Assembly (NCBI GenBank): GCA_039654915.1 | Contig: CM077594.1 | Coordinates: 17,669,001-17,733,000, forward strand | Length of the DNA: 64,000 bases | Direction: 5' to 3' | From: Aquilaria yunnanensis | Taxonomy: Eukaryota; Streptophyta; Magnoliopsida; Malvales; Thymelaeaceae | Shown here: positions 46,100 through 58,915 of the stretch, piece after piece | How positions within the stretch are numbered: position 1 is the first letter of the stretch | How the letters are laid out: the number at the start of each line of letters is the position of its first letter | Notes under the pieces: generated by a model | What the model was told of the DNA's origin: nothing | Databases searched by the model: none | What the model saw: the letters and a program-made list of their open reading frames with translations, nothing else | Program-made: the position numbers and the translations under genes

Positions 46100-46977
46100 T
46101 ATTGACCTCTGATTAATTAGATTATTTTTCTCAGAAACTAATCATTTGCTAAGCTGACCAATTCCTTCTATGTTAATTAATAATTATCTATTCTATGTTC
46201 CTTGTTGATTTTTGTTTCGCCCAACTTGATTCCAACTTCTGGTTGGGAAATTGCTATCTTTGGACGGATTTGATTAGGTCGTCTGCTCGGAGTGATTAAA
46301 CTAGTTTTAGCACAAAGTATCGTTTTAGGTGTCGTGCAATTAATAACTCTTGATTAGTATTTTTCGCCGTAGATTATAGTAGTTTTTTTTAATATATAGT
46401 ATTATAATTTTTGAGTGACGGCTTTATCAAAATAATAATGATAATAATAATAATTTCTAAGTGATGGCTTGTTAAAGCACCCAAAGGTCCCTATCATCAA
46501 CTCCTCCTGATCAACCATGCGTTTGCAAAAATTAATCCTTCTACTCCTTAAATTAGTTCCATGAACTAGAAATTAAAAAAAGTATGATAAATCTGTTATG
46601 ATAATGAACGTGTCATGCTATGTGGTTTCATATTGAAATCCATTTTCTTGTTGGCTTTTGTTTCAAAAATGGATCATATTTTTTTAATTGGCTTATAATT
46701 AGCATATAGTTTAGTGACCCGAATGATTTAAATTCTCATAAGTTAGCTGCTCAAATGATGATGTATTTTGTACAGGGAAAATTGCTCACGACATTGTTGT
46801 TAAAAAATTAGGTGAGAATAAGTGGGAAGCAAAGATCTCAATATTCTTGGCTTTGAAGTCCACCAATAAATAATGGGTCTCACGTTTTTTCTTTAAAGTT
46901 CTCTCTCTCTCTCTCTGTTTTTTTTGGTAATCAGAAGTAGCTGCCACTAGATATAAGAGTTATGAGATGTTAATATA
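46100..46977. other. PLA1-II upstream region
   Basis: Promoter-side DNA of the lipase. No TATA box could be assigned with confidence. A (TC)n tract lies at 46902-46917. Confidence 0.4.
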
Positions 46978-46979
46978 TA

Positions 46980-47214
46980 CTCCCTCTGTCCCAAATTCTT
47001 TGAACCATGTAACTTTTTGGGCTAGTTTAACTTGAATTTTTTTATATTACTGATTGTTAGAAAAAAATTAAAAAATATATATTTAGAAACTATAGGTCTT
47101 GATTTATCATTCACACATAAAATTTTTTCATTTATATGTTAAAATGTCTAAAATAAAAAATCATAGATTAATTGGTAAAACGTGAATGGTGCAAAGAATT
47201 TGGGACGGAGGGAG
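46980..47214. mobile_element. Stowaway MITE, 235 bp, TA TSD
   Basis: The TIRs are CTCCCTCTGTCCCAAATTCT and, at the right in reverse complement, CTCCCTCCGTCCCAAATTCT, with one mismatch. TA lies immediately outside both ends (46978-46979, 47215-47216). Classic Stowaway (Tc1/mariner-related) structure, non-coding, about 1 kb upstream of the lipase start. Confidence 0.95.
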
Positions 47215-47216
47215 TA

Positions 47217-48420
47217 GGAAATAGGGAAATTACCTAGAAGACATCTAAACCTAATGTAAACAAAATTACTTGTGGAAAAAACTGAGAAAGATGGAAGTTG
47301 AACCTCAAACCTCCCTCTCCTGCCCTCATATCCTTTGTCACTTAAATTAGCGGCACATTACAGCAAACTATTCCTTCACCCCAGAAAGAAAAGGTAAAGA
47401 AACCAAAATCTTGTCCTTTAATAATTAACACTTGAGTTTCATTCCTGTCGTTATTGGAACCACAACTATGCAGAAAGATATTCGATATAGTTTCAAACAG
47501 ACTTTGGTCTATTCGATATAGTTTTATACAGACTTTTACCGATGTATGTCTTGAATTATTGTGATAACAATTAAGTAGATGAAGAAAAATTAAAAGATTA
47601 AACTTAATTTTTCAATTTTTAATTAATTTGTGTCACATATATTTTTGTAAAATTTTAATATAAGCTTTTTATATATTACATATAGTATTACCAAAAAATT
47701 GGGCGATACAAAATCAAGAATAGTGCTTCATGTCTTTGCTTTCAAGTGACCGATCGAAACAAAAACATGTGGCATGATATTGATGCTTAGGCGAGAGGAA
47801 GAAGGCACCTAGCTATTTACTTGGTTCATATATACGAGGCTTTCAAAATCTGGGAAATTTCTGTTTTGGGAACCAAGTTCAATTAAGCAAGAAATTACCT
47901 GTGTTGAATCTTTGAGTTTAAGCGTTTCCAAACATCTGAGAAAAGCACAAACACCCATTTCATATGAGTGCTAAAGCTGGAGCATATCGAGTAAATTCTC
48001 TCCAGTTTTCCTTTTTTTTTTTTTTTTAAATCAGCAGAAGCCAAATTTTCTAATCATATTCATTTAGAGCCAAATTTTATTCCGGCCAAGGGTTTTAATA
48101 CCCTTTTTCAGCCAGGCGTACCGCACCTGTAACACATCAAGTATTGTTGCTGCTGATACGTACGTACATTTTTTTTACGGTAAGACAACAATTTTATTAG
48201 GCGTGTAGTTCTGGGCATTTACTCTCCAGCTTCTGGCTGGCTTTCTTCAATAAATTCTTTCGCTGATAAAAAAAAAAGTAATTTTATTAAAACAAAAAAG
48301 TATATACCTCCCAGCTCCAGAGAGATATTAGAACAATTTATAAACATTAAAATCATATATAATAAAGTAACTATAGGGTATATCTGGTGTAATTCGCTAC
48401 TCCCTCACTTTCACATTATT
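47217..48420. other. Intergenic with LINE 3'-tail fragment
   Basis: No gene is seen. Around 48200-48280 the sequence 'CTTCAATAAATTC' followed by an A-run looks like the 3' end of a plant LINE in plus orientation. The rest is AT-rich with a T-run at 48010-48027. Confidence 0.4.
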
Positions 48421-48429
48421 TATAAAAAA

Positions 48430-48813
48430 TTATTACATCATAAACATCACATTTATCTGAATAAAACATCACTGTACAAAATAGCATGTTTGTTTAAAGA
48501 GAACAACACTTCATAGAACATCATATTTTTCTGAAGGGAATAATACTTATTATTGAATGAAACAACAATTATTACTAAATGGAACAATATTTATTATGAA
48601 CAACATATTTTACAAAATGAACAACATATTATAGAACAACACATTCGTATGAATGAAACAACAGTTATTACTAAACAGAACAATACTTATTATGAACAGT
48701 ACATCTTACTAAATGAACAACATATTTGTATGAATGACACATTACTTATCACTGAACGGAACAGCACTATAGAATAAAACTATATTTGGCTTTAAATAAA
48801 AGCTGAGTCCTTC
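48430..48813. repeat. AT-rich tandem array, left part (about 96-bp period)
   Basis: Degenerate repeats built from 'GAACAACA', 'TTATTACTAAA' and 'CATCTTAC'-like words. Homologous sequence resumes at 60390 after the hAT and Copia insertions. About four units are present here. Confidence 0.75.
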
Positions 48814-48821
48814 AGCACTAC

Positions 48822-49804
48822 TAGGGATGACAACGGAGTGGATGAGATCCGTGAACTACGGATACCCACCCATGACAAATGGGTAAACAAGTAAAAATAC
48901 CCTTGATGGGGCGAATATGGGTAATAAACTTCACCCATCTAGTAGGTGTGGGCGGGTGGTGGGTAGGGGGTGTCCGTAGCAGGTAAATCTGCCCTGCATA
49001 CACGTGAAACCTGCCAAGTGTATGAAAATTTTAATTTACCCTTAGTTTAAGAACAGCTACCCTAAATCCTTAATTACCTAATCCTTCTACACTTGTTTAG
49101 CGTTCTGCCACTTCGTCAGTTCGTCTAGACTATGGAGTTATGCAAGTTCGCATCACGACGTTGACATTGGTGATCAGCTCGTCACAAATCTTGCACCGGC
49201 AGCTATCCCTAGCAAGGCATAGGTCTAATTCAAGCCCAGGTACTTTCAATTATTGCTTTTGCTCTTCATTTATCCGATTCACGAACTTGTTCTCATGAAA
49301 TTCATAAATTCTAGCTTTTTCGGTACCTTCAATCTTGTCATTCTAACTCTGTCACCGGTGGCTGTCTGATCTGAGGGAGTGTTGTGCCATTTTCGGCCAT
49401 CCTAGTAATTATCGCCCATCTCCCCTATCGTACTCAAGCCCAAACCGACAGCAAAACAGCAGCCAGTAGCCATTGTCTCTTCAGCAAATTTTGAGTTTTC
49501 CCCGATTAGTATAACTTGAAATCTTTTAAAATTCCTTCCAAGGGGTAGATGGTTAAATGTTCTTAGATTCGTGGTAACAAGAAAACTCCTCAGTACAAAT
49601 ATAGATTTTCTCATAGTTGTATTGGATGTGTATTCTATTGCTACCGTAGGTCATCCGCGAGTGTGGATTATTCGTAGGTCATGATCATGGGTGACATTTT
49701 CTACTCATTAGAGGATACTCGTGACTTGGTGGGTATGAAAAAACTCGCGGGCACAAATTACGAATGGGGGTACCTGCACCCAATCTGCACCATTGTCATC
49801 CCTA
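48822..49804. mobile_element. hAT-type element, 983 bp, perfect 8-bp TSD
   Basis: The left end is TAGGGATGACAACGG. The right end, in reverse complement, is TAGGGATGACAATGG. The TSD AGCACTAC lies at 48814-48821 and 49805-49812. Subterminal sequence is rich in 'CCCACCCAT/GTGGGCGGG'. No transposase ORF is visible. It lies inside the 96-bp tandem array. Confidence 0.9.
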
Positions 49805-49863
49805 AGCACTACTATCAACATACATCTTTAGCAAATTCTTATTAAATCGAACACCATAATTTT

Positions 49864-51304
49864 TGTTGGCCCAAGTGCAACCAAGAGGAGGGTGAATTGG
49901 TTGTATTCCAAAACAAACCACAAATGAGTTCTTGAAACCTCAAACTCAAATTGAACTTAAAGTACAATGATTAACTTTATTTTGACCAGAAAATGACTAC
50001 CACAATCCACATAAATTTTTCTTTGAAAGCTACATTTGAAGTGGTTTTGAAAACAAACAAGTTTAATCAAGATAAGTAGCATAAAACACAAACTAAAGCT
50101 CAAGTATGTAGAGAGAAGGAGAAGCTTGCACAAGAGAATTTTTATAGAGGTTCGAACTCTCCACTTGAGAGTCTACTCCTCTCCTCAAGTTCACCACTTG
50201 AGAGTTTTCTTCTCCACTATGAAACACAAAGATACACAATAGCCTTCAAGGGCACACAACACTTTTGTAGTTCCTTTTACTTTCACCTCTCACTAGTTTT
50301 GCCTAACTCTCTTTCCCTTACAAGGAAATCACTCAACCACTCAAGGCAAGCTCAATAATCTCGTGGTTACAAGGTGTAAGAACAATACGATCTCTTAAGG
50401 CTAAATAAGCAAATGAAAGAACAAGTTCTTGGCAAAGTATTAAATTTGAGCTCTTGATGATAGATTTTCTTTCTTAGTTGCCAAGAGAGTTTTCCTTGGT
50501 GATTCTTGATTTTTTTATACTCCAATGGATGCACAAGAGACATTGAAGACCGTTGGAATGATCAGAAAAAGGCCCCTTGAAATCTGGTGAATGTTGCTGT
50601 CAATTTGACAAAAATTCACGTCTGTCGCCTAGTTTCACCCGGGTGAAATATTTTTACTCGATTGAAAATCCTGTTTGATAATGAAATTTAAGGTGTGACC
50701 TCCAACGGCTATATTTGTAATTAATGAGCTGTCAGCACTTTATACACGTGGAAATCTGATGTGGCATGAATTTATAATTAATTTTCAAATATTTTTCGAA
50801 CCGGAAACTCGTGCGCAGGTCTGGAATCCAAGTTTCACCCGGTTGAAAATTTTTCATTCGAATGATTTTCTTATCTAGAAATAAAATGCTCTCGGGTTCG
50901 AAAACTGAGTCCAGTTTCACCTGGTTGAAAAAATTTCACTCGAATGATTTTCTTGTCCAGAAATAAAATTCTCTCGGGTTCAAAAACTGACTCCAGTTTC
51001 AACACGTTGAAAATGTTTCACCCTGTTAAAACTGTAGTTTCAGGATTTCCTTGCTTTCAGACTTCCAACCTTTAAAAAGGTTTTTGCCAAGGAGATTTCT
51101 TCATTCACAAGTAATGCTTGAATCACTAAAAATACTTGATATATACTTGAGAAAACATTTTTTCTAGCGAGGATCAAGACTTTATATATGAATGACTAAC
51201 CAAGGTGTAAATCTTTAAATAAATCATTGAAACACAAAAAATAAATATATTTTGTTATCATCAAAATTAAATAAACATAAGTCATGAGAAAAACAAATCC
51301 AACA
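49864..51304 (-). repeat. 3' LTR of the Copia element (1441 bp)
   Basis: Homologous throughout to 58931-60389. Internal direct repeats of about 75 bases, based on 'GTTTCACCCGGTTGAAAA' and 'TCTCGGGTTCGAAAACTGA', occur at 50828-51010. TG...CA ends are intact. Confidence 0.93.
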
Positions 51305-51327
51305 ATCTCCCCATTTTTTATGATGAC
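51305..51327 (-). other. Polypurine tract of the Copia element
   Basis: On the minus strand, AAAAAATGGGGAGAT directly precedes the TGTTGG start of the 3' LTR, as required for plus-strand priming. Confidence 0.8.
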
Positions 51328-51892
51328 AAAACTTTTGAGAAAACATTGGAAATGATTAAGAATAAGAGTTAAAAAAAAATTGATATAGTCTCCCCTAAAA
51401 AATGAACAAAACTCCCTGTTCAAGGATGTAAACCAGCCACATAATATTCACTGAAAAATCAATACTAAGTAGATATAATACCAAACACTTCCACAATTGT
51501 TTAAACTATGCATGCTCCCCCTTACTTCATCATAACAATACTACTCCCCCTTACTTCTTGCATATATACTCTTGAATCAATAAAAACAAATAATCAATAA
51601 CAACATTAAGCGAATGAACCACTAATTTTCTTCCCCTTTTTGTCATAATAAAAAAGAATTAAGAACAGTTATAAGCACAGGCGTTAAGTGAAACAAGGAG
51701 CATAAGAAAGTCATAATAGTCACATATGCATAAATACGTCCATAACAAGGCATAACAGTCATGTGGAATAAATCCACAAGAACAAAAGTCATAGAGATAG
51801 ATGAACAACCTAAGTCTAAAAGAAGAGAAAAAAACATTGTTTGTTCCATAACTAGAACAAGCTGTGAAACCTTGATCCTAAAGAAAACTAAT

Positions 51893-53210
51893 AGGGGAAG
51901 GGAAATGAGGGTCTTGGGGGAAGGGGAATGATGGCAAGGCAGGGGCTAGGTGGTGGAACGACAGAGGCAGCAGCTGTAGGAGCTTCAGGAGGTGGATCAA
52001 CAGGGGCAGCAGTTGTAGGAGCTTCAGGAGGTGAATTCGCCGTAGTGGTGGCCCTGGGAGAAGCTGAAGTGGCAGCAGTGGGAGGCTCAGACCCTTAGCC
52101 TCGATGAGAAACTAGTTGGAGAAAGGAGGGAGTGGATATCATCAAGCTTCACAAGTTTGACAAGAATTTCAACTTGAGATGTTTCCAAAGAATCAAGGCG
52201 TGCATTGGCTTTGGTTAACTCATGAGCAAGCAACTCCAACTCAGTAAGCTCATGAGTGTCAGCCTCATCAACACTTGCATCACTATCCACAGGAGGCTCT
52301 GCAACCCCACGCTTTCTGTTAACCTCTCGTAGAGTTCTCTGAAGACACTTCTTGTAAGTAGTCTCATCTCTAGTCCAGCCAACTCCCTCATCAAACTTGA
52401 GACCGCCCAATTTCAAATTTGTAGGATCAACAAGAGAAGCACGACTATCCAATGAAAGTTCTGTCGAGGTGCAAGCTACCCCATGGGTTTCATGAAGTCG
52501 AGTGATGAGGGTAAGATAGGGCAAAGGGGCTGCCTTGGTGGTAGCTGCCTTTTTCATTTAGGACACGATTCGAGCAGTAAAATCCACATTGTTCTACTTA
52601 GAGATCTTATACATAAGGCAGGCATCTTGATAAGTGACATTATTGGCCCATTCCCTAGGTACCAAAATATGGGCAATAATCCAATGCAAAACCCGATAGG
52701 GAGACTCGAGCAAACTAGGAGAAACTCGATGAGGCAACTGAGAATAGACCTTAGCCAACCCCGGAAAGAACCGAGTCAAAATGTGCTTATGTTCAACTTT
52801 GAAAGTTTTCTCAGTATCTGATTTAGCACCAATTAAAGCAAAGAGAGAATCCTTAGATACACAGATACGAATACCATCTACGAAGCTCGTGAGAGTAAGA
52901 GATTGGTCATCTACCGTTAAATTTCTGTAGAACTAATTAAGCTGAGCCTCTGAACCTCTAGGTTTCTGACTAATGAACAAGCCTATCTTGAAAAATTCAA
53001 CCCATAGAGCCACTTTAGCAAACTTTTCTTTCCTTAATTTGTCAACAGAGACAATACGATTCTTGCATAATTTCCTAAATTTCTGAAATGCGTCAGTAAC
53101 AGAAGCCACAGTCACGGTAGGGATGTCCATTACCTTAATTTCGGTGTCAGAGGAGGAGGAGCGTGCCGGAGAGGGCGGCGATTGGACTGCCGGACGTTTG
53201 GCCCGCTTGG
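51893..53210 (-). pseudogene. Env-like extra ORF of the Copia element
   Basis: The minus-strand region downstream of RNase H is mostly one reading path of about 430 codons, broken by several stops (for example near 52933, 52594 and 52087). It has a basic/serine-rich start ('RSSSSDTEIKVMDIP'), a globular central part ('RFFPGLAKVYSQLPH', 'RVLHWIIAHILVPREW'), a leucine-rich coiled-coil segment ('ELTELELLAHELTKANARL') and a proline/threonine/alanine-rich tail with two copies of a 'PPEAPTxAA' unit (51940-52060). It has no close viral envelope similarity that I can see and no clear signal peptide. Comparable ORFs occur in this position in SIRE-type elements. Function unknown. Confidence 0.65.
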
Positions 53211-54029
53211 CGTTTGCCTTCAGGCGCTTTCAAGCAAGTCCCCCTCTATCTGTCGCGTCACGGCCGCATTTCGGTACGCCTCCATTGTGAGTTCGTAGTG
53301 CCATGGGAGATAGGGCAGAAAATCGCAGAGGACGAGCCCGAATTTAATGGCGGTGGACAACGGGGAATGTAGAGGCTAGGGTTTTGGTGTGACAGAGAGG
53401 TGCTGGAGACGAAGCACGGGGCGAACGGAGGAGGACAGTGCCGACAGCGAAAGAGAGAGGAGGGGCTGGGTAGGCGGAGAACGAAGAGTTTACGAAGGCG
53501 AGGGAGGGAACGAAACCAGGTGGGAAGAACAGGGGAGAAGAAACAAAACGCTCGGCTAGGAGCAAAGTTAGACTAGTCAAAAAAGAAACGAAAAGTGTCC
53601 ATCAAGTGACAGCAAAAATGTTTTTTTTTTTTTTTTTTGTTTTTAAAATTACTCGATTGAAAAAGAAACACCCAGGTGAAACTAATAGATAGAAAATCTG
53701 GGAGCAAAAACCTGGAAGCAAAACTTTGACAGCACCCGAATGAAAAATTTTAACCAGAGTGAAATTAATAGACAGAAAACCTGGGAGCAAAAACCTGGAA
53801 GCAAAACTTTGACAACACCTGAATGAAAAATTTTTAACTCGAGTGAAATTAACAGACAAATTCGAACATTAGTAAAATGTGTGAAAAACACTCTTTAAAT
53901 CCAAAACAAGTAACAGCAGGGCGTGAGAGAACGAATGACATACTTCAATATGTGAATATTTGAATTATAAAAGCATGAAATTGAACTTTTCATGATAATA
54001 TAATTTCATTCTTTTTGGAAGAAAATAAG
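53211..54029 (-). other. Copia internal spacer with tandem duplication
   Basis: A T-rich run lies at 53621-53640. An approximately 88-base direct duplication at 53698-53870 contains 'CTGGGAGCAAAAACCTGGAA' and 'CAAAACTTTGACA' in both copies. Motifs 'AACCTGG' and 'ACTCGA(G)TGAAA' echo the LTR-internal repeats. GC-rich DNA at 53150-53560 is probably the upstream or N-terminal part of the env-like gene. Confidence 0.6.
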
Positions 54030-56966
54030 TTACCTTGGGTTGCTCATTCCTAATTCCCTTCTAATAAATGTAAGCCTTTCTTCACACAATGGTTTGGTAA
54101 ATATGTTAGCCAATTGATGTTGAGTATCAATAAATTCAAGAGCAATATCACCATCATGCACATGATCTCTAATAAAGTGATGCTTAACTTCAATATGCTT
54201 TGCTCTAAAGTGGAAAACCAGATTTTTAGCTAGACTTATAACACTTGTATTGTCACATTTAATGGGTGTCTTTTTGAAGCTAAACCCATAATCTTTCAAT
54301 TGTTGGTTCATCCACAATATTTGAGCTACACAACTCCCGACCGTGATATATTCGGTCTCCACGGTGGATAAAGCAACCGAAGTTTGTTTCTTTGAAAACC
54401 ATGATATAAGACAACACCCAATAAATTGACAAGAGCCACTAGTTGATTTTCTATCCACTTTACTTCCGCATAATCGGCATCGGAATATCCTAAAAGATTA
54501 AAACTAGTGTCTCTAGAGTACCATAATCCTAGGTTGGGTGTATCAACCAAATATCTAAAAATCCTTTTTACCACTTTCAAATATGATTCCTTAGGACATG
54601 ATTGAAAATGAGCACACAAGCAAACACTAAACAATATATCCGGTCTACTAGCGGTCAAATAAAGCAAAGAACCTATCATGCTTCTATAGAGTTTTTGGTC
54701 AATAGGCTTACATCCTTATCAAGCTTAGTTGTAGCACTCATTGGAATGACACTAGGCTTTGGATTTGAGTAGCCAAACCTTTTGAGTAGCTCTCTTGTGT
54801 ACTTAGCTTGGTTGATGAAAATACCTTTCTTTGATTGTTTGATTTGAAGTCCAGGGAAAAAGGTAAGCACACCCATCATGCTCATCTCAAATTCACCTTG
54901 CATTAACTTAGAAAACTCTTTACATAAAGACTCATTAGTAGCACCAAATATGATATCATCTACATAAATTTGCACAATTAACATGTTATCCTTATAATGC
55001 TTAATAAAAAGAGTAGTATCAACCGTACCTCTAGCAAACCCTTGATCAATAAAAAATTTACTCAAACCTATCATACCAAGTTCTAGGAGCTTGCTTTAAG
55101 CCATACAAGGCCTTCTTTAATTTGAAAATATGGTTTGGAAAATTTGGATCTTTAACACTGGGGGGTTGTGAAACATAAACTTCTTCTTTGATAAAACCAT
55201 TTAGAAAAGCACTTTTTACATCCATTTGAAAGAGCTTAATCTCCATAAAACAAGCAAAGGCACAAAGTAATCTAATAGCTTCTAACCTTGCAACGGGTGC
55301 AAAGGTCTCTTCAAAGTCAATACCTTCTTCTTGACTATAACCATTTACAACTAACCTTGCCTTATTTCTAGTGACAACACCATTTTCATCAAGCTTGTTT
55401 CTAAAGACCCATTTTGTCTCTATAATGGAATGGTCTTTTGGCTTAGGCACTAGTTCTCAAACCTCATTCCTACGAAATTGGTTTAGTTCCTCTTGCATAG
55501 CCAAAATCCAATTTTCATCTCCAAGGGCTTCATCAATGGTTTTAGGTTCTATTTAAGACAAGAAGGCATAGTAACTACATAACTTTTTCAAGGAAGATCT
55601 AGTCACAATACCTTTTGAAGCATTACCTATTATGAGGTCTCTTGAATGATTAGATTTATACTTGAACTTCCATTCACTAGGCAATCCTTGATGAGAGTGC
55701 TCTTCTTGTTGTAGGTATTTTTCCTTAGATTGATCTTGATTGTCATGCAAAGCCTTTTGACCTTATGTATGCTCTAGTGCATCATTAGGCTCATCTCCTT
55801 CAAAGTTGTCATCTTTTGGTGGAACATGATAGACTTCCTTCTCATTGTGATTGATTTCCTTTTTATGAGCATCATCTACAACATCATCATCACTACAACA
55901 CTCTTTTCTAGTAGCATTGTTAGTCTCATCAAATACAACATGAATGGATTCTTCAATCACAAGAGTTCTTTTATTAAAGACTCTAAATGCTTTGCTTTTA
56001 CTAGAGTACCCAACCAATATAGCTTCGTCACTTTTTGCATCAAACCTTTCAAGATTATCTTTTTCATTGTTCAAGACAAAACACTTGCATCCAAATGCAT
56101 GAAAATATGAAATGTTTGGCTTCTGACCTTTCCAAAGCTCATATGGAGTTTTGTTGAGAATAGATCTAATCAATGCTCTATTAAGAATGTAACATACGGC
56201 ATTTGTTGCTTCGGCCCAAAATACCTTGGTAGACTACTTTCACATAATATAGTTCTAGCCATCTCCTCAAGAGTTCTATTCTTTCTTTCCACAATACCAT
56301 TTGTTGAGGAGTTCTAGGGGTTGAAAAGTTATGAGAAATGCCACTAGATTCATAAAATGAAATCATGTCATGATTAATGAACTCTTTACCACAATCACTA
56401 CGAATTGAGCTAATGCATGAACCTTTCTCTTTTTGAACCTTATGAGCAAATGGAATGAATACACCACAAGTGTCACTTTTATGAGCAAGAAAAAATACCT
56501 AAGTGAATCTAGAATAGTCATCAACAATTACAAAATAGTATTGTTTTCCACCCAAACTCCTAGTTCTAATGGGTCTAAACAAGTCCATATGAAGAAGTTG
56601 AAGAGACCTAGAAGTTGAAATACAATTTTTTGATTTAAAGGAAACCTTAGTTTGCTTTCCCTTCATGCAAGCATCACACATTTTGTCTTTTTCAAACTTC
56701 ATTTTAGGTAAACCTCTAACCAAATCACTTTTTACTAGCTTTGAAATTATGTGCATACTAGCATGACCAAGTCTTCTATGCCATAACCAACTATCATCTT
56801 TGTTTGTGGCCATTAGAAATTTCACATTAAAAGAAGACAAGTCATTCAAATCAATCACATAAACATTTCTTTGTCTTCTACCAATGAACTTAATTTGATT
56901 GGAAACAATATCAATCACTTGGCATACAAGAGCTTCAAATATAACTCTATAACCTTTATCACACAA
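54030..56966 (-). pseudogene. Copia integrase, reverse transcriptase and RNase H
   Basis: Minus order: integrase zinc region 'LWHRRLGHASMH' and 'CDACMKGKQ' (56650-56770), core 'YYFVIVDDYSRFTW' (56499-56540) and 'SIRSDCGKEF' (about 56385-56410), RT '[17 protein letters not shown]' (55270-55320), '[12 protein letters not shown]', '[15 protein letters not shown]' (55058-55105) and catalytic 'QIYVDDIIFGAT' (54945-54980), RNase H 'SLLYLTASRPDI', 'DRKSTSGSCQFIGC' and 'KHIEVKHHFIRDHV', stop at 54030. Frame changes occur after the integrase core and at about 55060, 54680 and 54460. RT belongs to the Copia type (integrase before RT). No functional polyprotein is expected. Confidence 0.9.
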
Positions 56967-57229
56967 TTAACTAATACTAAGCAAGTTATGCTTCAATCCA
57001 TAAAAAAAAAACACATTGTTAATTGAGGAGAAATTTTCCTTACCAATTCTACTTATACCAAAGATGGTACCTTTGCTATTATCTCCAAATGAGACGGTTC
57101 CTCCTTTTTGCTTGAGGTTTATGAAATGAAACTTTTCACCGGTCATATGTCTTGAGCATCCATTATTAAAATACCAAGTCTCTTTTCTTGCCCCTTACAA
57201 ATAAACAATCACTTGTTGGATTTTGGTAC
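56967..57229 (-). pseudogene. Copia protease region, catalytic Asp lost
   Basis: Minus-strand reading gives 'NNGCSRHMTGEKFHF' at about 57130-57170, where Copia proteases have D-S-G-C-S-R-H-M-T-G. The catalytic aspartate is asparagine (AAT). Downstream 'VSFGDNSKGTIFG' (57065-57105) and 'GLKHNLLSIS' (56970-57000) follow. Reading frames differ from gag and from integrase. Confidence 0.75.
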
Positions 57230-58852
57230 TCAAATTTTCTTGGGTCCTTCAATGTTAGCCACAACCTTGGTTCCCTTAGGAACCCAAATCATCTTATAGC
57301 TAATTTGTGCATTTGGTTTCTTAGTTATGCAATCATATGCATAATGATAATTTCTACCACAAGCATGAAAAGTTGTGAATGGGCTATACATAGTAAATGA
57401 TGCACCAATAAATCTATTCCCAAATTTCTTTTCTTTAACTAAAGTATTGTAGCCTATTCCGGCCTTACCATAAACACCTTTTTGTGCTCCAAGTAATAAG
57501 TCTAATTTTTCTTTTCCCTTGACAAATCTAGATAAAGATTGTGTGAGATCAAAGTTCTCCTTTTTTAGCTCATCTCTTTCTTTGGTCAAGGATGCATTCA
57601 AGGCTTTTAATTCACCTACATGTCTAGCAAGCTTTTGAGAGTCTTTGTAAAGAGCATTAAAAGCATTTTGCAATTGTAAATACTCACTACCTATAGATAT
57701 GTATGAGCTAGATGAATCACTTGAGTAGTTGTTTACCTCATCTTTCTCCTTTGCCATGAGACATAGGTTGGAGTGACTTTGGCTTGATAAGGAGGCTACA
57801 CTATCATCTATCAATAAGCAAAGATTTGCTTGATCACTTGAGCTATTGGATGAAGATGAACCTTCACTTGAAGATGAGTCACTTGCACTCCAAGCCGCCA
57901 CAACTTTTCCATTTTTTTTCTTGGAGAATTTCTTGTACTTGTTTGTTTTCTTCTTCTTCTTCAATGGACAATCGAATTGAAGATGTCTGGGCTCCTTGCA
58001 ATTGTAGCAAATAACTTCATCCCTCCTTTTAGAATGCTTTCCTTTACTTTTTTCATACTTCTTATTTTTAAAATTTTTGCTTCTTGACTTCTTAAACATC
58101 TTACTAAATTTTCTTGCCAAGAGGGCCGCATCAATTTCTCCATCTTCACTTGATGATGTGTGGTCCTTTTGAGTCTTCAAAGCCATTGACTTGTTCTTCT
58201 TGATGTATCTTTCCTCAACTTGTTCATTCATCTCATAAGTCAACAACTTTCCAAAGGGCTCATCCACATGCATTATTTTAATGCTTCCTCATTCATTGAT
58301 AGCTTCAACTATACTCTTCCATGATAAAGGTAAGCTCCACAAGATCTTCCTCACCAACTCCTCATTTGTATACTCATTCCCAAGTAATTTGAGTGGTGTA
58401 AGGATCTCATTGAATCTTCTAAACATTTTTTGAATGCTTTCATTTGGCTCCATGGTAAATAACTCATATGCTCTCACAAGCATGTGCATCTTGGTATCAT
58501 TCACTTGTGTGGTTCCTTCATAAGTCACAAATAGCTTGTTCCATATATCCCTAGCATTTCCACAAGAAGAAACCAAATTAAATACATCGGGGGTTAGTTC
58601 ACAATATATGATATTCATTGCCCTTGCATTCATAGTACACATGAGATCATCCTCCGGTTCATATTCCGTTCGATCTTTTGGCACTTGGTTTCCATAAACC
58701 ATTTTTATAGGTATCCTAGGACCATCCTTAATGATCCTCCAAAGAGCATGATCAATAGCTTGGATATGAATTTCAATTCTAGTTTTCCACCAATTAAAGT
58801 TTGTAAAGTCAAACAAAGGTGGCCTATAAGGATTTTTCCCCTCAAGATGCAT
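57230..58852 (-). pseudogene. Copia gag with CCHC zinc knuckle
   Basis: Start at 58852. The UBN2-type gag domain shows 'FDFTNFNWWKTRIEIHIQA' (58745-58820) and 'MNARAMNIIYCEL'. An in-frame stop near 58286 splits it. The second half has a basic stretch, the knuckle 'CYNCKEPRHLQFDC' (C-x2-C-x4-H-x4-C, 57973-58014), a serine-rich acidic region and a coiled-coil stretch (57510-57690). Only nonsense damage is seen inside gag. It ends at 57230. Confidence 0.88.
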
Positions 58853-58915
58853 ACTAGTGGTTGCTATGGATCTTTAAGCTTAAAAATCGTTGGATTTTAT
58901 CAAAACACAGCCACT

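Noticed and set aside
53163..53372. Plus-strand ORF with GC-rich translation
   Set aside because: Antisense to the start of the env-like ORF of the Copia element; no recognisable family.
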